In this document: piece by piece, positions 27,001 to 36,516 of the stretch
Position numbering within the stretch: the first letter of the stretch is position 1
How the letters are laid out: each line of letters begins with the position of its first letter
Assembly (NCBI GenBank): GCA_947463915.1
Contig: CANHVO010000016.1
Coordinates: 1 to 43,998 of the forward strand
DNA from: Planctomycetaceae bacterium
Lineage (GTDB): Bacteria > Planctomycetota > Planctomycetia > Pirellulales > Pirellulaceae
Direction of reading: 5' to 3'
DNA length: 43,998 bases
The notes under the pieces: generated by a model
The model's database searches: none
What the model saw: the letters and a program-made list of their open reading frames with translations, nothing else
Told to the model about the DNA's origin: nothing
Translations under genes and position numbers: made by a program

Positions 27001-27831
27001 CTATTCCAATTTGTTTCGGTGCGCTTTGCGATAGTCGCGAGGTGAACATCGACATTCTTCTTTAAATGCTTCGTTAAATCGACTCAGACTCTGAAAGCCT
27101 GCTTCCATTGCGACGTTTAGAATTGTGTCGTCTGTCGTTACCAATAATCGCTGTGCATGGGAAAGTCGATGCTGGACCACGAAGGCGGTCATTGTTGTTC
27201 CAAATGTTTTCTTAAAAAGACTCATCGCATAATTCGGATGCACTTCATTTGCAGCGGCGATGGATTCAGAAGTTAGCGGCTGCTGGTAGTTCTTTGCGAT
27301 AAAGCATGCAAGCTGGTCCGCGCGTGATAACCCAGGCGGCATAGGAGGGTTTAAAGCCGACGTAATCCGTCCCGACATCCGTAGGAGCCTTGCCCTAACC
27401 TCCAATTGTGCAGCTCGCTCGAAGACTGGCGATTGCGATTTCAAGTCGCCTTCCCACCTAGCGAAAAGGGATGCATCCGCGTCATCAACCACACTGTCGA
27501 TTAATAACTCACCCTGCAATGCTCGATTCACAAACTCGCGACTAATCCCAGCGCGTAGGAATTCAGTCAACGGGATCGTCACGACGAAATAGGGGAATTC
27601 CGTGCCAAAGTCAACTATCTGATGCGGAATCGCGGCCCAAAAAAGACCGAGTTTACCTGCGGATATGGTTGTTCGACTCCCACCGAGTAAGTAAGTCAAC
27701 GAGCCAGATGCAAGCCAGTTCAGCTCGATCTCGTTATGTCGATCCGGTCGCAGCATCAAAGCCGGAGTCCACGCCTCGCACGTGAATCCATACGGTGAAA
27801 ACTCAGGTCTTTTGTCGTCGAACTTCTTCAT
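27001..27831 (-). CDS. AraC-family transcriptional regulator
   Basis: A 276-residue regulator. The N-terminal half resembles the cupin ligand-binding domain of MelR/RhaS-type regulators ('MLRPDRHNEIELNWLASGSLTYLLGG'). The C-terminal 100 residues form the double helix-turn-helix ('LTSESIAAANEVHPNYAMSLFKKTFGTTMTAFVVQHRLSHAQRLL', then 'ILNVAMEAGFQSLSRFNEAFKEECRCSPRDYR'). It is transcribed away from the Sde182/ribose operon with a 124-base shared promoter region, so it is the obvious candidate activator of that operon, probably responding to a sugar. The ligand is unknown. No strong ribosome site is visible. Confidence 0.9.
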   Translation of the reverse strand: MKKFDDKRPEFSPYGFTCEAWTPALMLRPDRHNEIELNWLASGSLTYLLGGSRTTISAGKLGLFWAAIPHQIVDFGTEFPYFVVTIPLTEFLRAGISREFVNRALQGELLIDSVVDDADASLFARWEGDLKSQSPVFERAAQLEVRARLLRMSGRITSALNPPMPPGLSRADQLACFIAKNYQQPLTSESIAAANEVHPNYAMSLFKKTFGTTMTAFVVQHRLSHAQRLLVTTDDTILNVAMEAGFQSLSRFNEAFKEECRCSPRDYRKAHRNKLE

Positions 27832-27955
27832 GCAGCTTAGAATACCGTGAATTCTTACTGCTTGACAGTGAGATAAACGGTGAAGCCGAAGCTAAACTCA
27901 AAAACCATCCAGCGGGTTTTTACCCTCCTATCCAGGCCCCACCTTACTAACCGGT
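27832..27955. promoter_or_regulatory. Divergent promoter region, AraC gene / sugar operon
   Basis: The 124 bases between the AraC gene and the first Sde182 gene must hold both promoters. An inverted repeat aaaaacc (27900-27906) and ggttttt (27915-27921) is visible, and 'ttgaca' occurs at 27862. No repeated pair of AraC half-sites could be picked out with confidence. Confidence 0.4.
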
Positions 27956-29062
27956 ATGCTTGTCCGGCCTGCCAGAATCTCCAAACCGAGTACCCAAGTG
28001 AAAAATATTGCCGTACGACTTACCTTGCTGACGGCGATCGCGATTTCTGTCGTTGATTGTTGTGCATTCGAAGCCCCAACTGGCATGATTGCCACGAAAC
28101 CTGCCCAGAAGCCACGATTTCGTGTTGTCGTGACAACCGACTTTCCACCCATCGGTGTCGTCAAAGAAGGCAACGTGCCGAATGATCAAAAAAGCGATCC
28201 AGATGATATGCAGTCGATGGTGCGTTTTCTACTTTACGCAAACGAGTTTGACATCGAGGCACTCATCGCTTCGTCTGGAACGTTTGCCAATGTTGCTCGG
28301 AAACAGAATATTTTTGATGTCATTGATCGCTACGCAGAAGTTCATCACAACCTATCAAAGCATGATCCGCAATACCCAAAGCCGGACTACCTCCGGTCAA
28401 TTACCTTTGAGGGGCGAAGTGGAACGTGGGGTAAAAAGGGGACAGACAATATCGGTGAAGGTAAAGATAGTGAAGCATCCAATGCTTTGATTTCGATCGT
28501 TGACAAACCTGATCCGCGTCCAATCTACATTTCGGTATGGGGCGACAGTAGTGTTGTGGCTCAAGCAATCTGGAAAGTTAAAAAGTCACGAAGTGACGCC
28601 GAGTTCGAGCAGTTTATCGGTAAGTTGCGAATCCACCAGATTGCAACCCAGGACGGTACTATTGGCTGGTTGCGAGAACAGTTCCCAAGACTATTCATCA
28701 TTCATTCCGAGAAAACATATTTCGGAATGTTCGGCGCGAATGATGCAATTTCAAATCTTGATTGGGTCAATGAGCACGTTCGTCGCAATCACGGTCCACT
28801 GTGTGACCTGTATCCGAAGGAAGGAGTCGGTTGCACCGGAGTTTGCGAGGGTGACTCGCCCGCGTTCTTATGGCTGGTCAGCGGTAATCGCGGACTTAAC
28901 GATCCAGAGGACCCGACACAAGAAAGCTGGGGCGGTCAATTTAAAAAGAATAGGGGTACGAATCACTTCGTTGATGGTATTGGCGGTGTTAGCATCTCGA
29001 AATGGCGTAAAGATTTTCAACGAGAATTCGCCGAGCGCGCCGACTGGTGCGTTGACAATTAG
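27956..29062 (+). CDS. Sde182/DUF1593 nucleoside-hydrolase-like protein, copy A
   Basis: A 368-residue exported protein with a Sde182 NH-like domain (formerly DUF1593). This domain is related in fold to nucleoside hydrolases and is best known from a cellulose-binding protein of Saccharophagus. An Asp cluster resembling the nucleoside hydrolase calcium site is present: D62 in 'VVVTTDFPP' and D81/D83/D84 in 'SDPDDMQSMVRFLLY'. Further family blocks are 'SVWGDSSVVAQAIWKVK' and 'EGDSPAFLWLV'. It ends 'WRKDFQREFAERADWCVDN' and lacks the C-terminal Ig-like domain of copies B-D. The start is uncertain: ATG 27956, or a GTG at 27998 that gives a cleaner signal peptide. It is the first gene of the operon. 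Confidence 0.85.
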   Translation: MLVRPARISKPSTQVKNIAVRLTLLTAIAISVVDCCAFEAPTGMIATKPAQKPRFRVVVTTDFPPIGVVKEGNVPNDQKSDPDDMQSMVRFLLYANEFDIEALIASSGTFANVARKQNIFDVIDRYAEVHHNLSKHDPQYPKPDYLRSITFEGRSGTWGKKGTDNIGEGKDSEASNALISIVDKPDPRPIYISVWGDSSVVAQAIWKVKKSRSDAEFEQFIGKLRIHQIATQDGTIGWLREQFPRLFIIHSEKTYFGMFGANDAISNLDWVNEHVRRNHGPLCDLYPKEGVGCTGVCEGDSPAFLWLVSGNRGLNDPEDPTQESWGGQFKKNRGTNHFVDGIGGVSISKWRKDFQREFAERADWCVDN

Positions 29063-29144
29063 TCTTTGACGCCAAGCCACATAAAACATTTTAGTAATCA
29101 TCAGTTAAACACAAAGACAATGGTGAAAGCACTAAAGGATTTCA

Positions 29145-30089
29145 ATGACAAGCCGTAGCCGCATCTGTGTTATCGGGTCCGCTAACGTGGACCTAACCTT
29201 TCGAACTCCGAGATTTCCGCGACCGGGTGAGACGTTGACTGGAAATTCGTTGCATCAATGCATGGGAGGCAAGGGAGCTAACCAGGCGGTCGCCGCTGCG
29301 CGTCTGGGCGCTGATGTCACGTTCATTGCATGTGTCGGCGACGATTCATTTGGCGAGAAAGCGATTCGGCAATATCAGGTAGATGGTATCTGCACTGACT
29401 ATGTACGTCGCGTCGGTGGTCAAACCACAGGAACAGCTGCAATCGTGGTGGATGATAATGCAGAGAACTGCATCATTGTTATCCCGGGTGCAAATGCGCA
29501 GTTATCTAGATCTGACATTCAGCGAGCTGCCAGCGTTATCGAACAAGCCGACGCCATCGTGTGTCAGCTCGAAACCCCTATAGATGCAACTTTAGAAGCA
29601 TTTCGAATTGCGCGCAGGGCGGGCAAACTCACCGTTTTGACTCCTGCTCCAGTAGTTGAATTGCCAGAAGAGTTACTTTGTTTGTGCGATTTGTGTATTC
29701 CAAATCGAACTGAGATTGAAGTGCTAGTCAAGCGTGTAGTCAGTAGCGAACAAGATGCGCATTCAGCAGCCGACCTGCTACGTGCTCGCGGCGTGGGGGC
29801 CGTTGCATTGACGATGGGTGGTCATGGAGCCTTTATCGTCAACGATACCGATGCCATGCATATTCCTGCCATGCGGGTTGAAGCCGTTGATACTACGGGA
29901 GCTGGCGATGCGTTCTCGGCTGCTCTGACCGTCTTTCTCTGCGAAGGATTTTCGCTGCGTGAAGCGGCTACACGGGCCAGCGTAGTTGGCGCGTTGACGG
30001 TGACCCGTATCGGAACATACTCTGCATTCCCTAGTCGTGATAAGTTATTACAAACCATCGCCGCCCCTTCGATGCAGCCTTTTTTGTAA
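29145..30089 (+). CDS. rbsK: Ribokinase (PfkB family)
   Basis: A 314-residue PfkB-type kinase phosphorylating ribose (or a related pentose) at O5. It has 'GGKGANQAVAAARLGA' (41-56), the substrate-binding opening 'VIGSANVDLTF', 'PNRTEIEVL' and the anion-hole motif 'DTTGAGDAFSAAL' with catalytic base D255. All ribokinase landmarks are intact. It lies between Sde182 copies A and B on the same strand with short gaps (82 and 48 bases), so it belongs to the operon rather than standing with the ABC transporter genes. Confidence 0.93.
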   Translation: MTSRSRICVIGSANVDLTFRTPRFPRPGETLTGNSLHQCMGGKGANQAVAAARLGADVTFIACVGDDSFGEKAIRQYQVDGICTDYVRRVGGQTTGTAAIVVDDNAENCIIVIPGANAQLSRSDIQRAASVIEQADAIVCQLETPIDATLEAFRIARRAGKLTVLTPAPVVELPEELLCLCDLCIPNRTEIEVLVKRVVSSEQDAHSAADLLRARGVGAVALTMGGHGAFIVNDTDAMHIPAMRVEAVDTTGAGDAFSAALTVFLCEGFSLREAATRASVVGALTVTRIGTYSAFPSRDKLLQTIAAPSMQPFL

Positions 30090-30137
30090 GCACTCGTATC
30101 ACACAGCCAATCCAACCATCATCGGAATTACCACGCT

Positions 30138-31526
30138 TTGAAAACCAAAATCTTGCAATATGTTGCGTTGTTAGTGTTCGCATGCGTATCTTCTACCGTT
30201 TGCAGCGCTGATGACGCCAAGCCACGCGTGGTCGTGCTCACAGATGTGTCGACATGGGAGACAGATGACAGTGAATCGTTGGTGCGATTGATGGTCCATG
30301 CAGACCTGTTAGAAATCGAAGGAATCGTGTTTACGACTGGCTGGAGTCTAGGTGAAACGCGCGATGAGTTCATTGGGCTCATTCATAAAACCATCGACGC
30401 TTATGAAAAGGATCTTCCAAACCTGCTCAAACGCTCTGAACAAACTGGGCATGTACAGATTGAGTCGCGTCAATCTGTTGGCTATTGGCCTAGTCCAAAG
30501 TATCTCCGCGATCGCACCATGTTTGGTAGCAAGAAGCGTGGTGCTCAACATATTGGGGAGGGGAACGATTCGCCCGGCAGTCGACTCATTATTGATCTTG
30601 TGGATGAAGATGACGATCGACCCCTTTGGGTTAATGTCTGGGGTGGAGGCAACACTATAGCTCAATCGATCTGGCGAATTAAACAAGATCGCAGCGAAGC
30701 GGAACTCAAGAAGTTTTTGGGCAAGCTGCGAGTCTACACCATTACCGACCAAGACCGCGATCAGAAGACTCCGTTCAGCGACAGTGCCCATCAATGGATG
30801 CGACGCGCCTTTGAAAAGGATCTATTCTTCCTCTGGGATGAATGCGCTTGGAAGTTTCAAAATGGTACTGGGCGAAGGAAATGGGATGAATATGAGGAAC
30901 ATATTCAAGGACATGGAAATCTTGGAAATGAATACCCCAAATACAAGTATGGAGTCGAAGGTGATACTCCCGCGTTCTTGCATCTGTTGCCCATTGGTTT
31001 GAATGACCCTATTGTGCCAACCCACGGTGGTTGGGGCGGTTTTTTCGAATGGGGCATCAGCGAAGATAAAGAGACGAAGTGCTTCACGAACTTTGAGAAA
31101 CCTGCATACGATCAGTGTCGCAAATTGGAAGAGCATTTTTATGCAGCAACCTTCAACAACTTCGCGGCACGCATGGACTGGGCGAAGGACGGAACGGGGA
31201 ATCGAAATCCGATCGTCAAGATTGATGAGGACTTGTCTTTAAATATCCTTACGAAGTCCCCGAAGGTCGGCGAACAAGTAACACTCGATGCTTCCGGCTC
31301 ATTCGATCCGGACCACAATAATCTATCGTTTATTTGGTGGGTTCTTTCGGATGCTGGCACCTATAAGCAGGCTGTCGAGATTCGCGGCCAAGACCAGTCC
31401 AAAGCTACATTGGATGTCCCAGTCAATTCAGCGGGCAAAACGATCCATGTCATTTGCGAGGTCACTGATGACGGCTCTCCTAGTTTGACCAGTTACCGCC
31501 GGGTGATCTTCGAACCATGCGAATGA
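30138..31526 (+). CDS. Sde182/DUF1593 protein with C-terminal Ig-like domain, copy B
   Basis: A 462-residue exported protein starting with a TTG. The signal peptide begins right there and ends 'TVCSADD'. The NH-like domain (about 28-355) has D36 in 'VVLTD' and D43/D44 in 'WETDDSESLVRLM', with Glu-Thr where copies A and E have Asp-Pro. It also has 'NVWGGGNTIAQSIWRIK' and 'EGDTPAFLHLLPIGLNDP...HGGWGGFF'. The C-terminal ~100 residues form an Ig-like/Sde182 C-terminal domain ending 'LTSYRRVIFEPCE'. Its 3' third is highly similar at DNA level to the next gene, copy C. Confidence 0.86.
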   Translation: MKTKILQYVALLVFACVSSTVCSADDAKPRVVVLTDVSTWETDDSESLVRLMVHADLLEIEGIVFTTGWSLGETRDEFIGLIHKTIDAYEKDLPNLLKRSEQTGHVQIESRQSVGYWPSPKYLRDRTMFGSKKRGAQHIGEGNDSPGSRLIIDLVDEDDDRPLWVNVWGGGNTIAQSIWRIKQDRSEAELKKFLGKLRVYTITDQDRDQKTPFSDSAHQWMRRAFEKDLFFLWDECAWKFQNGTGRRKWDEYEEHIQGHGNLGNEYPKYKYGVEGDTPAFLHLLPIGLNDPIVPTHGGWGGFFEWGISEDKETKCFTNFEKPAYDQCRKLEEHFYAATFNNFAARMDWAKDGTGNRNPIVKIDEDLSLNILTKSPKVGEQVTLDASGSFDPDHNNLSFIWWVLSDAGTYKQAVEIRGQDQSKATLDVPVNSAGKTIHVICEVTDDGSPSLTSYRRVIFEPCE

Positions 31527-31585
31527 GAACCCGCTGGACGCTGGCCGAGTTGAAAATTGAACTGAAGAAAGACTGGGGATTGGCC

Positions 31586-32983
31586 ATGAAGACACGATTG
31601 GCTTGTTTGCTTGTGGTTATGGTGCTGGGGATGGCGAATGCCGAATCGCCGAAGCCAAGGATTGTGGTGCTTACAGATATAGCGCCGACCAATTTTGAGC
31701 CGGACGATATGGAGTCTTTGGTTCGGTTGCTGGCGCATGCGGATTTGTTTGAGATTGAGGCGTTGGTTGCCACGACGGGGTGGAGCAACACGGGAGGGAA
31801 CGAGCGGATCGACCTGATTGAGGCGGTTGTGGATGCGTATGAGAAGGATCTCCCGAATCTTCGGAAGCGATCGAATCAGACGAAACACTCAGAGAATGAG
31901 TCGCGGCAGGAGATCGGGTATTGGCCGAGCACAGAGTATCTGCAGGCCCGAACGGTGCTCGGAAGCACGAAGATGGGGATGAAGTTTGTTGGTGAGGGGA
32001 ATGATTCGGCGGGGAGCAATTTGATCATCAAGCTGGCGGATGAGGAGGATAGCCGTCCGATTTGGGTTTCGACGTGGGGAGGCGGGAATACGCTTGCCCA
32101 AGCGATCTGGCGGGTGAAGATGGATCGGACTCCGGAACAGTTGAAGGTGTTTCTGCACAAGCTTCGGATTTATACAATTACGGATCAGGATCGGCCGTGG
32201 TCGAAGAATGACGATGTACCTTACGACGTGAGTTCGCATCAGTGGATGCGTAGAGAATTTGAGAAGGACTTGTTGTTTCTATGGGATGAGTGCGCGTGGC
32301 ATTACCAGTGCGACTTTGGCGCGAAGAACTGGGCGGCACATGCGCAGAAAATCCAAGGGCATGGGAAACTTGGGGAATTGTATCCGAAGTATAAGTGGGG
32401 AGTGGAAGGTGACACTCCCGCGTGTCTGCATATGTTGCCTATCGGATTGAATGATCCCAATGTGCCAACACACGGAGGCTGGGGTGGCTATTTTGCCTGG
32501 GGCGTAAGCGAAGACAAGGAAACTTCGTGCTATACGAATTTTGACAAGCATACATTCGAGCAATGCCTCAAGCTGGAAGAGCATTTTTACCCAGCAACCT
32601 TCAACAACTTCGTAGCTCGCATGGACTGGGCGAAAGATGGCACGGGAAATCGAAATCCAATCGTCAAGATTGATGACGATCTGTCATTGAAGATCCTTAC
32701 GAGAGCTCCAAACGTAGGCGAACAAGTTACACTCGATGCATCCGGTTCATCCGATCCAGACCACAACAATCTGACGTTCAAATGGTGGACGCTATCTGCC
32801 GCTGGCACCTACGATCATGCGGTTGAGATTTTCGGTCACGACCAATCCAAAGCCACATTGCACGTGCCACTTGATTCGGCAGGCAAGGTTATTCATGTCA
32901 TTTGCGAGGTCGCTGATGACGGCTCTCCTCGTTTGACCAGTTATCGAAGGGTGGTCTTCGAACCATGCAATTGGCCCCACTAA
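31586..32983 (+). CDS. Sde182/DUF1593 protein with C-terminal Ig-like domain, copy C
   Basis: A 465-residue tandem paralogue of copy B. The ATG at 31586 starts a clean signal peptide ('MKTRLACLLVVMVLGMANA') with TGGGGA upstream. An in-frame ATG at 31517 would overlap copy B. The metal cluster is D31 and E38-P-D40-D41. The WGGGN, EGDTPA and GGWGG blocks and the C-terminal domain ('LTSYRRVVFEPCNW') are intact. From the start to about 32,470 codons end strikingly often in G, whereas the 3' part shares the mixed codon use and much of the sequence of copy B, suggesting a mosaic gene. Confidence 0.86.
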   Translation: MKTRLACLLVVMVLGMANAESPKPRIVVLTDIAPTNFEPDDMESLVRLLAHADLFEIEALVATTGWSNTGGNERIDLIEAVVDAYEKDLPNLRKRSNQTKHSENESRQEIGYWPSTEYLQARTVLGSTKMGMKFVGEGNDSAGSNLIIKLADEEDSRPIWVSTWGGGNTLAQAIWRVKMDRTPEQLKVFLHKLRIYTITDQDRPWSKNDDVPYDVSSHQWMRREFEKDLLFLWDECAWHYQCDFGAKNWAAHAQKIQGHGKLGELYPKYKWGVEGDTPACLHMLPIGLNDPNVPTHGGWGGYFAWGVSEDKETSCYTNFDKHTFEQCLKLEEHFYPATFNNFVARMDWAKDGTGNRNPIVKIDDDLSLKILTRAPNVGEQVTLDASGSSDPDHNNLTFKWWTLSAAGTYDHAVEIFGHDQSKATLHVPLDSAGKVIHVICEVADDGSPRLTSYRRVVFEPCNWPH

Positions 32984-33135
32984 CAACCTTAGTTTTCCGT
33001 GAATATACACCTGAAACCAGGAGGACTTCTTGTTTGGTGGCCGTAACAATAGTCAACAGACTGGTGCGAGTTGATGTGATCACGCTCAAGACCCGCACAC
33101 GCTTTACAAAGTGATTCAAAAGCAAAGGACTACCT

Positions 33136-34341
33136 ATGACACAATTAATTGAAGACCGACCAGCAACCAAGTTAACTCCAAGCAAGACCACACAGGTTCG
33201 TGCGGTCTGCATGACAGCTCCAGGCCAGACGGAGATGCGTACCTATCCTTACCCGAAGATGGATCACGACTCAGCAATCGTGAAGGTTGACATGTCGGGT
33301 ATCTGTGGAACAGACCGGCATATTTTCTTAGGAGAAGCGACCGAGTTGCGGGGCAAGTCGATCTATCCCTATATCGGTGGCCATGAAGTCATCGCTACGA
33401 TCGAAGAGATCGGTGACAATGCCGCTCGAGTGATGGATTTCGACGGCCAGTTGTTACAACCGGGCGATCGAGTTGCGATAGCGGTTGAAGTGAACTGTGG
33501 CGAATGTTGGTATTGCCGCAATCAATACAACAATAAGACGTGCGAAAACCAACTGCAGGCTTACGGACTTCATCCAAGCGCCGACATCGCTCCTCACGTG
33601 CGAGGTGGTTTCGGTGAGTACATGTTCCTGCGCCCAAAGACTCATCTTTTCAAGATTCCCGAGGAGATGTCGACGGATGTAGCGGTCTTCGTCGAAGAAA
33701 TGGCTGTCGCTTACCATGCATTAGCTCGCGCAAGTGTGCCATTCGCGCCAGTAAACGAAGGCTTTGGCCCAGGCATGTCGGTAGCTGTGCTTGGTAATGG
33801 TCCTCTCGGAATTCTGCATGGCGTTATGGCAGGCATTCAAGGCGCTGGTTTGGCAATCGCAACAGACCTATCCGATTTACGACTCGGCATTGCCAAGAAT
33901 CTGTACGCTGACGTGACCATGAATGCGTCCAAAATCGACATCGAAGAGCGCATTCAGCGAGCAAAAGACTTGACAGAGGGAGTTGGTCCGGACTTGGTAA
34001 TCGAGGCAGCTGGCGAGCCCGAGGCGTTCGTGGAAGCGCTTCGCATGGTTCGCAAAGGAGGAACAGTGATCGAAGTTGGTAATTGGGTTGACTTAGGTAA
34101 GACGGTGGCGATCGACGTGATGCGTCATATCAATTCAAAGAACCTGCATATTCATTCAGTCTTCCATTGCGGAACGAACTGGAAACCTGTGTTGAAGGTT
34201 CTTCAGCAGCAAGCGGACCGATATGATTTCCCCTCTCTGATCACTCATCGATTCAGCCTGGACGAGCTAGTCACAGGATTCGGGACGGTGACCGACTTCA
34301 ACAAGTGCTGCAAGATCGAGGTCATGCCGCACAAACGGTAA
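33136..34341 (+). CDS. Zinc-dependent alcohol/polyol dehydrogenase (MDR family)
   Basis: A 401-residue medium-chain dehydrogenase. Catalytic zinc ligands are C57 ('GICGTD') and H83/E84 ('GGHE'). The structural zinc is held by C121, C124, C127 and C136. The Rossmann motif is 'VLGNGPLGILHG' with an acidic residue after the second strand ('ATDLSD'), favouring NAD. The overall pattern is like sorbitol and threonine dehydrogenases, so it probably oxidises a polyol, sugar or sugar acid. AAAGGA precedes the ATG. Its place between the Sde182 genes and rbsD suggests it handles the imported sugar or its product. Confidence 0.88.
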   Translation: MTQLIEDRPATKLTPSKTTQVRAVCMTAPGQTEMRTYPYPKMDHDSAIVKVDMSGICGTDRHIFLGEATELRGKSIYPYIGGHEVIATIEEIGDNAARVMDFDGQLLQPGDRVAIAVEVNCGECWYCRNQYNNKTCENQLQAYGLHPSADIAPHVRGGFGEYMFLRPKTHLFKIPEEMSTDVAVFVEEMAVAYHALARASVPFAPVNEGFGPGMSVAVLGNGPLGILHGVMAGIQGAGLAIATDLSDLRLGIAKNLYADVTMNASKIDIEERIQRAKDLTEGVGPDLVIEAAGEPEAFVEALRMVRKGGTVIEVGNWVDLGKTVAIDVMRHINSKNLHIHSVFHCGTNWKPVLKVLQQQADRYDFPSLITHRFSLDELVTGFGTVTDFNKCCKIEVMPHKR

Positions 34342-34404
34342 GTTTTTCGAGAGCATGAATCGATCAGTTAGTGGTTCAATTGAAAGTGCTGGAATTTAAG
34401 CCAA

Positions 34405-34812
34405 ATGAAACGCGGAAGATTGTTGAACAGTGAATTGAGTTATGAGATAAGCCGAATCGGCCACACTGCTTCGATAGTATTATGCGATGCGGGGCTACCG
34501 ATTCCTGCCGAAGTCAAACGTATCGACCTGGCAATTGAAAGTGGTTATCCATCGTTCATTCGGACGTTAGATGTATTGCTTAGTGAAATGCAGGTCGAGG
34601 AAATCATAGTCGCCAGCGAGATACATCAAAGAAACCCAAACATCTATCGTGCGATGATGGATGAATTTAAGAAGCATGGCATGGCACCCGTTGTTACTGA
34701 GGTTTCGCATGATCAATTCAAACTAATGACGAGAGACAGCGAAGCGATAGTGAGGACGGGTGAGTGCACTCCGTATGCGAACGCAATACTTAAGTCCGGT
34801 GTGGTGTTTTAG
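34405..34812 (+). CDS. rbsD: D-ribose pyranase RbsD
   Basis: A 135-residue RbsD/FucU-family mutarotase that interconverts pyranose and furanose forms of ribose so that ribokinase can use it. It has the family start '[29 protein letters not shown]', with the conserved His20 and Asp28. The family ending '[18 protein letters not shown]' is also present. Length is normal. It lies 25 bases ahead of the transporter binding protein gene, the usual company for RbsD. Confidence 0.93.
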   Translation: MKRGRLLNSELSYEISRIGHTASIVLCDAGLPIPAEVKRIDLAIESGYPSFIRTLDVLLSEMQVEEIIVASEIHQRNPNIYRAMMDEFKKHGMAPVVTEVSHDQFKLMTRDSEAIVRTGECTPYANAILKSGVVF

Positions 34813-34837
34813 TTTGGATAACTCTAAGGCGGAAATC

Positions 34838-35839
34838 ATGCATCGTTTCAAAGTCAGCACGAACCTTTTGCTTCTTGCAATCTGCCTACTTGCCATTGGC
34901 ATCACCGGCTGTTCTAACTCGTCCTCCACGACAAAGGGTGAGGAATCTAGCAAAGGCAGTATTCCGAAGAAACCCTTGAAAATAGCGGTGATCATATCGA
35001 CTCTCAACAATCCATGGTTTGTGGTTCTTGGTGAGACTGCTCGCGATCGAGCGATTGAACTCGGGTGCGAAGCAACAGTCTTTGACTCGCAAAACGATAC
35101 GGCTAAAGAGGCCGCACACTTTGACAATGTCATAGCCGCAGGATTCGCGGCGATCATCTTTAATCCGACCGATGCCGATGGGTCTATCGCAAATGTGAAG
35201 AGAGCAAAGGAAGCTGGAGTGCCGGTGTTTTGTATCGATCGCGAAATAAACTCGAGTGATGCTGCAACCACTCAACTACTCTCGGATAACTGCTCAGGCT
35301 GTATCGCTCTCGGCAAACATTTCGTTGAGATGGTTGGTGAACAAGGAAAGTATGTGGAATTGCTCGGCTTGGTTGGCGACAATAACACTTGGAACCGCTC
35401 AAAAGGTTTCCATGCCGTGGTTGATCGTTACGAAGGTCTGAAAATGGTGGCTCAACAAAGTGCTGACTTTGATCGCAGCAAAGCGATGGAAGTGATGGAA
35501 TCCATTCTGCAGTCGCATGACGATGTTCGTGCCGTATTTTGTGGAAATGACGCTATGGCGATGGGAGCATACCAAGCTCTGTTAGCTGCCGGCAAGTCGG
35601 ACTCGGTGAAGGTCTTTGGCTATGACGGTTCGGACGATGTGATTCGTTCGATTAGCGAGAAAAAGATTACAGCGACGGTTATGCAGTATCCCAAATTGAT
35701 GGCGACCACTGCTGCTGAATATGCATATGAATATTTAGTAAATGGCAAGAAAGATTTTGAACAGAAGATTCCCGTTAACGTGGACCTGGTAACTCAGCAG
35801 AATATTGCAGAGTTTGCTGGGTTTGGCAAAAAGGAGTAG
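34838..35839 (+). CDS. rbsB: Ribose-type ABC transporter substrate-binding lipoprotein
   Basis: A 333-residue periplasmic binding protein of the sugar (Peripla_BP_4) class. Signal peptide and lipobox 'GITGC' give a lipidated Cys25, followed by a Ser/Thr/Glu-rich linker and then '[21 protein letters not shown]', typical of RbsB. Later blocks are 'FNPTDADGS', 'CIDREI' and '[15 protein letters not shown]', all RbsB-like. AAGGCGGAA before ATG 34838 fixes the start; the frame is open 26 codons upstream. The sugar is inferred to be ribose or another furanose from the rbsD and rbsK neighbours. Confidence 0.92.
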   Translation: MHRFKVSTNLLLLAICLLAIGITGCSNSSSTTKGEESSKGSIPKKPLKIAVIISTLNNPWFVVLGETARDRAIELGCEATVFDSQNDTAKEAAHFDNVIAAGFAAIIFNPTDADGSIANVKRAKEAGVPVFCIDREINSSDAATTQLLSDNCSGCIALGKHFVEMVGEQGKYVELLGLVGDNNTWNRSKGFHAVVDRYEGLKMVAQQSADFDRSKAMEVMESILQSHDDVRAVFCGNDAMAMGAYQALLAAGKSDSVKVFGYDGSDDVIRSISEKKITATVMQYPKLMATTAAEYAYEYLVNGKKDFEQKIPVNVDLVTQQNIAEFAGFGKKE

Positions 35840-35844
35840 CCATT

Positions 35845-36474
35845 TTGGGCAGGCAACGATTCGTTTTAAGCGGACTTCTTGGAATTTTTGCGATTCTATG
35901 CTGGTTCTTTCCGCTATTTCACGTTCGCCAACTCGGTGGAAGTGATGCGAATACCGCGGCAGCCAAGGCCACGAGTGAAGAATCGGAAGCCAATGATCAA
36001 CCTAGTCGGTTAGAAGATTACGCTACGAAGGCGACGGACCTAATGCAGTTGTGGGAAGCCTTCGAGACAGACGCTGCGAAAGCGAAGAAACAATTCGGCC
36101 AGCAAGCGGGACTCGGTGGCTCGGTCTACTTCTGCGTTCGCGGCAGTGGAACTGTCGAGTCAATCGAAAAGGATCGTGTGATGTTAGCAGTTCGGGACGC
36201 CAAACGCCGTGTTTGCTTAGAGCTCGGTATCGTTGTCGATAGCACAGTGCGTGACGCCGTCGGAGTGAAGGCCAGTAAGTTTCCGAATTCACAAGAGTTC
36301 AACGCGTTTTCGTCGGAGTTGAATCGTCAAGTCGAAGATGCTGTTCTTGCTCCCAATCGTGAGCTCATCAAAGTAGGTACCCTAGTCGACTTTGTTGGGT
36401 GCGGGAAGGTCGGTGGTAAATCGGACCTCGATCCCTTGTGCCTCATTCCGATTCAGTTGAAGGTATCCCAGTAG
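35845..36474 (+). CDS. DUF2291 periplasmic protein of sugar ABC operons
   Basis: A 209-residue protein with one N-terminal membrane segment ('FVLSGLLGIFAILCWFFPLF') and a periplasmic domain holding 'GSVYFCVRGSGTVESIEKDRVMLAV', the DUF2291 pattern. DUF2291 genes are regularly found inside ribose-type ABC operons, but their role is not known to me. It starts with TTG, supported by AAGGAG nine bases before and by a five-base gap to the previous stop, which indicates translational coupling. Confidence 0.82.
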   Translation: MGRQRFVLSGLLGIFAILCWFFPLFHVRQLGGSDANTAAAKATSEESEANDQPSRLEDYATKATDLMQLWEAFETDAAKAKKQFGQQAGLGGSVYFCVRGSGTVESIEKDRVMLAVRDAKRRVCLELGIVVDSTVRDAVGVKASKFPNSQEFNAFSSELNRQVEDAVLAPNRELIKVGTLVDFVGCGKVGGKSDLDPLCLIPIQLKVSQ

Positions 36475-36516
36475 AACTAAACGTGCTTCGGTGACATAAC
36501 GCTCCGATGATTAACC

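Noticed and set aside
31517-31585. Upstream start for Sde182 copy C overlapping copy B
   Set aside because: The ATG at 31586 starts directly on a clean signal peptide and has a purine-rich site upstream; the earlier start would bury the signal peptide behind a charged leader.
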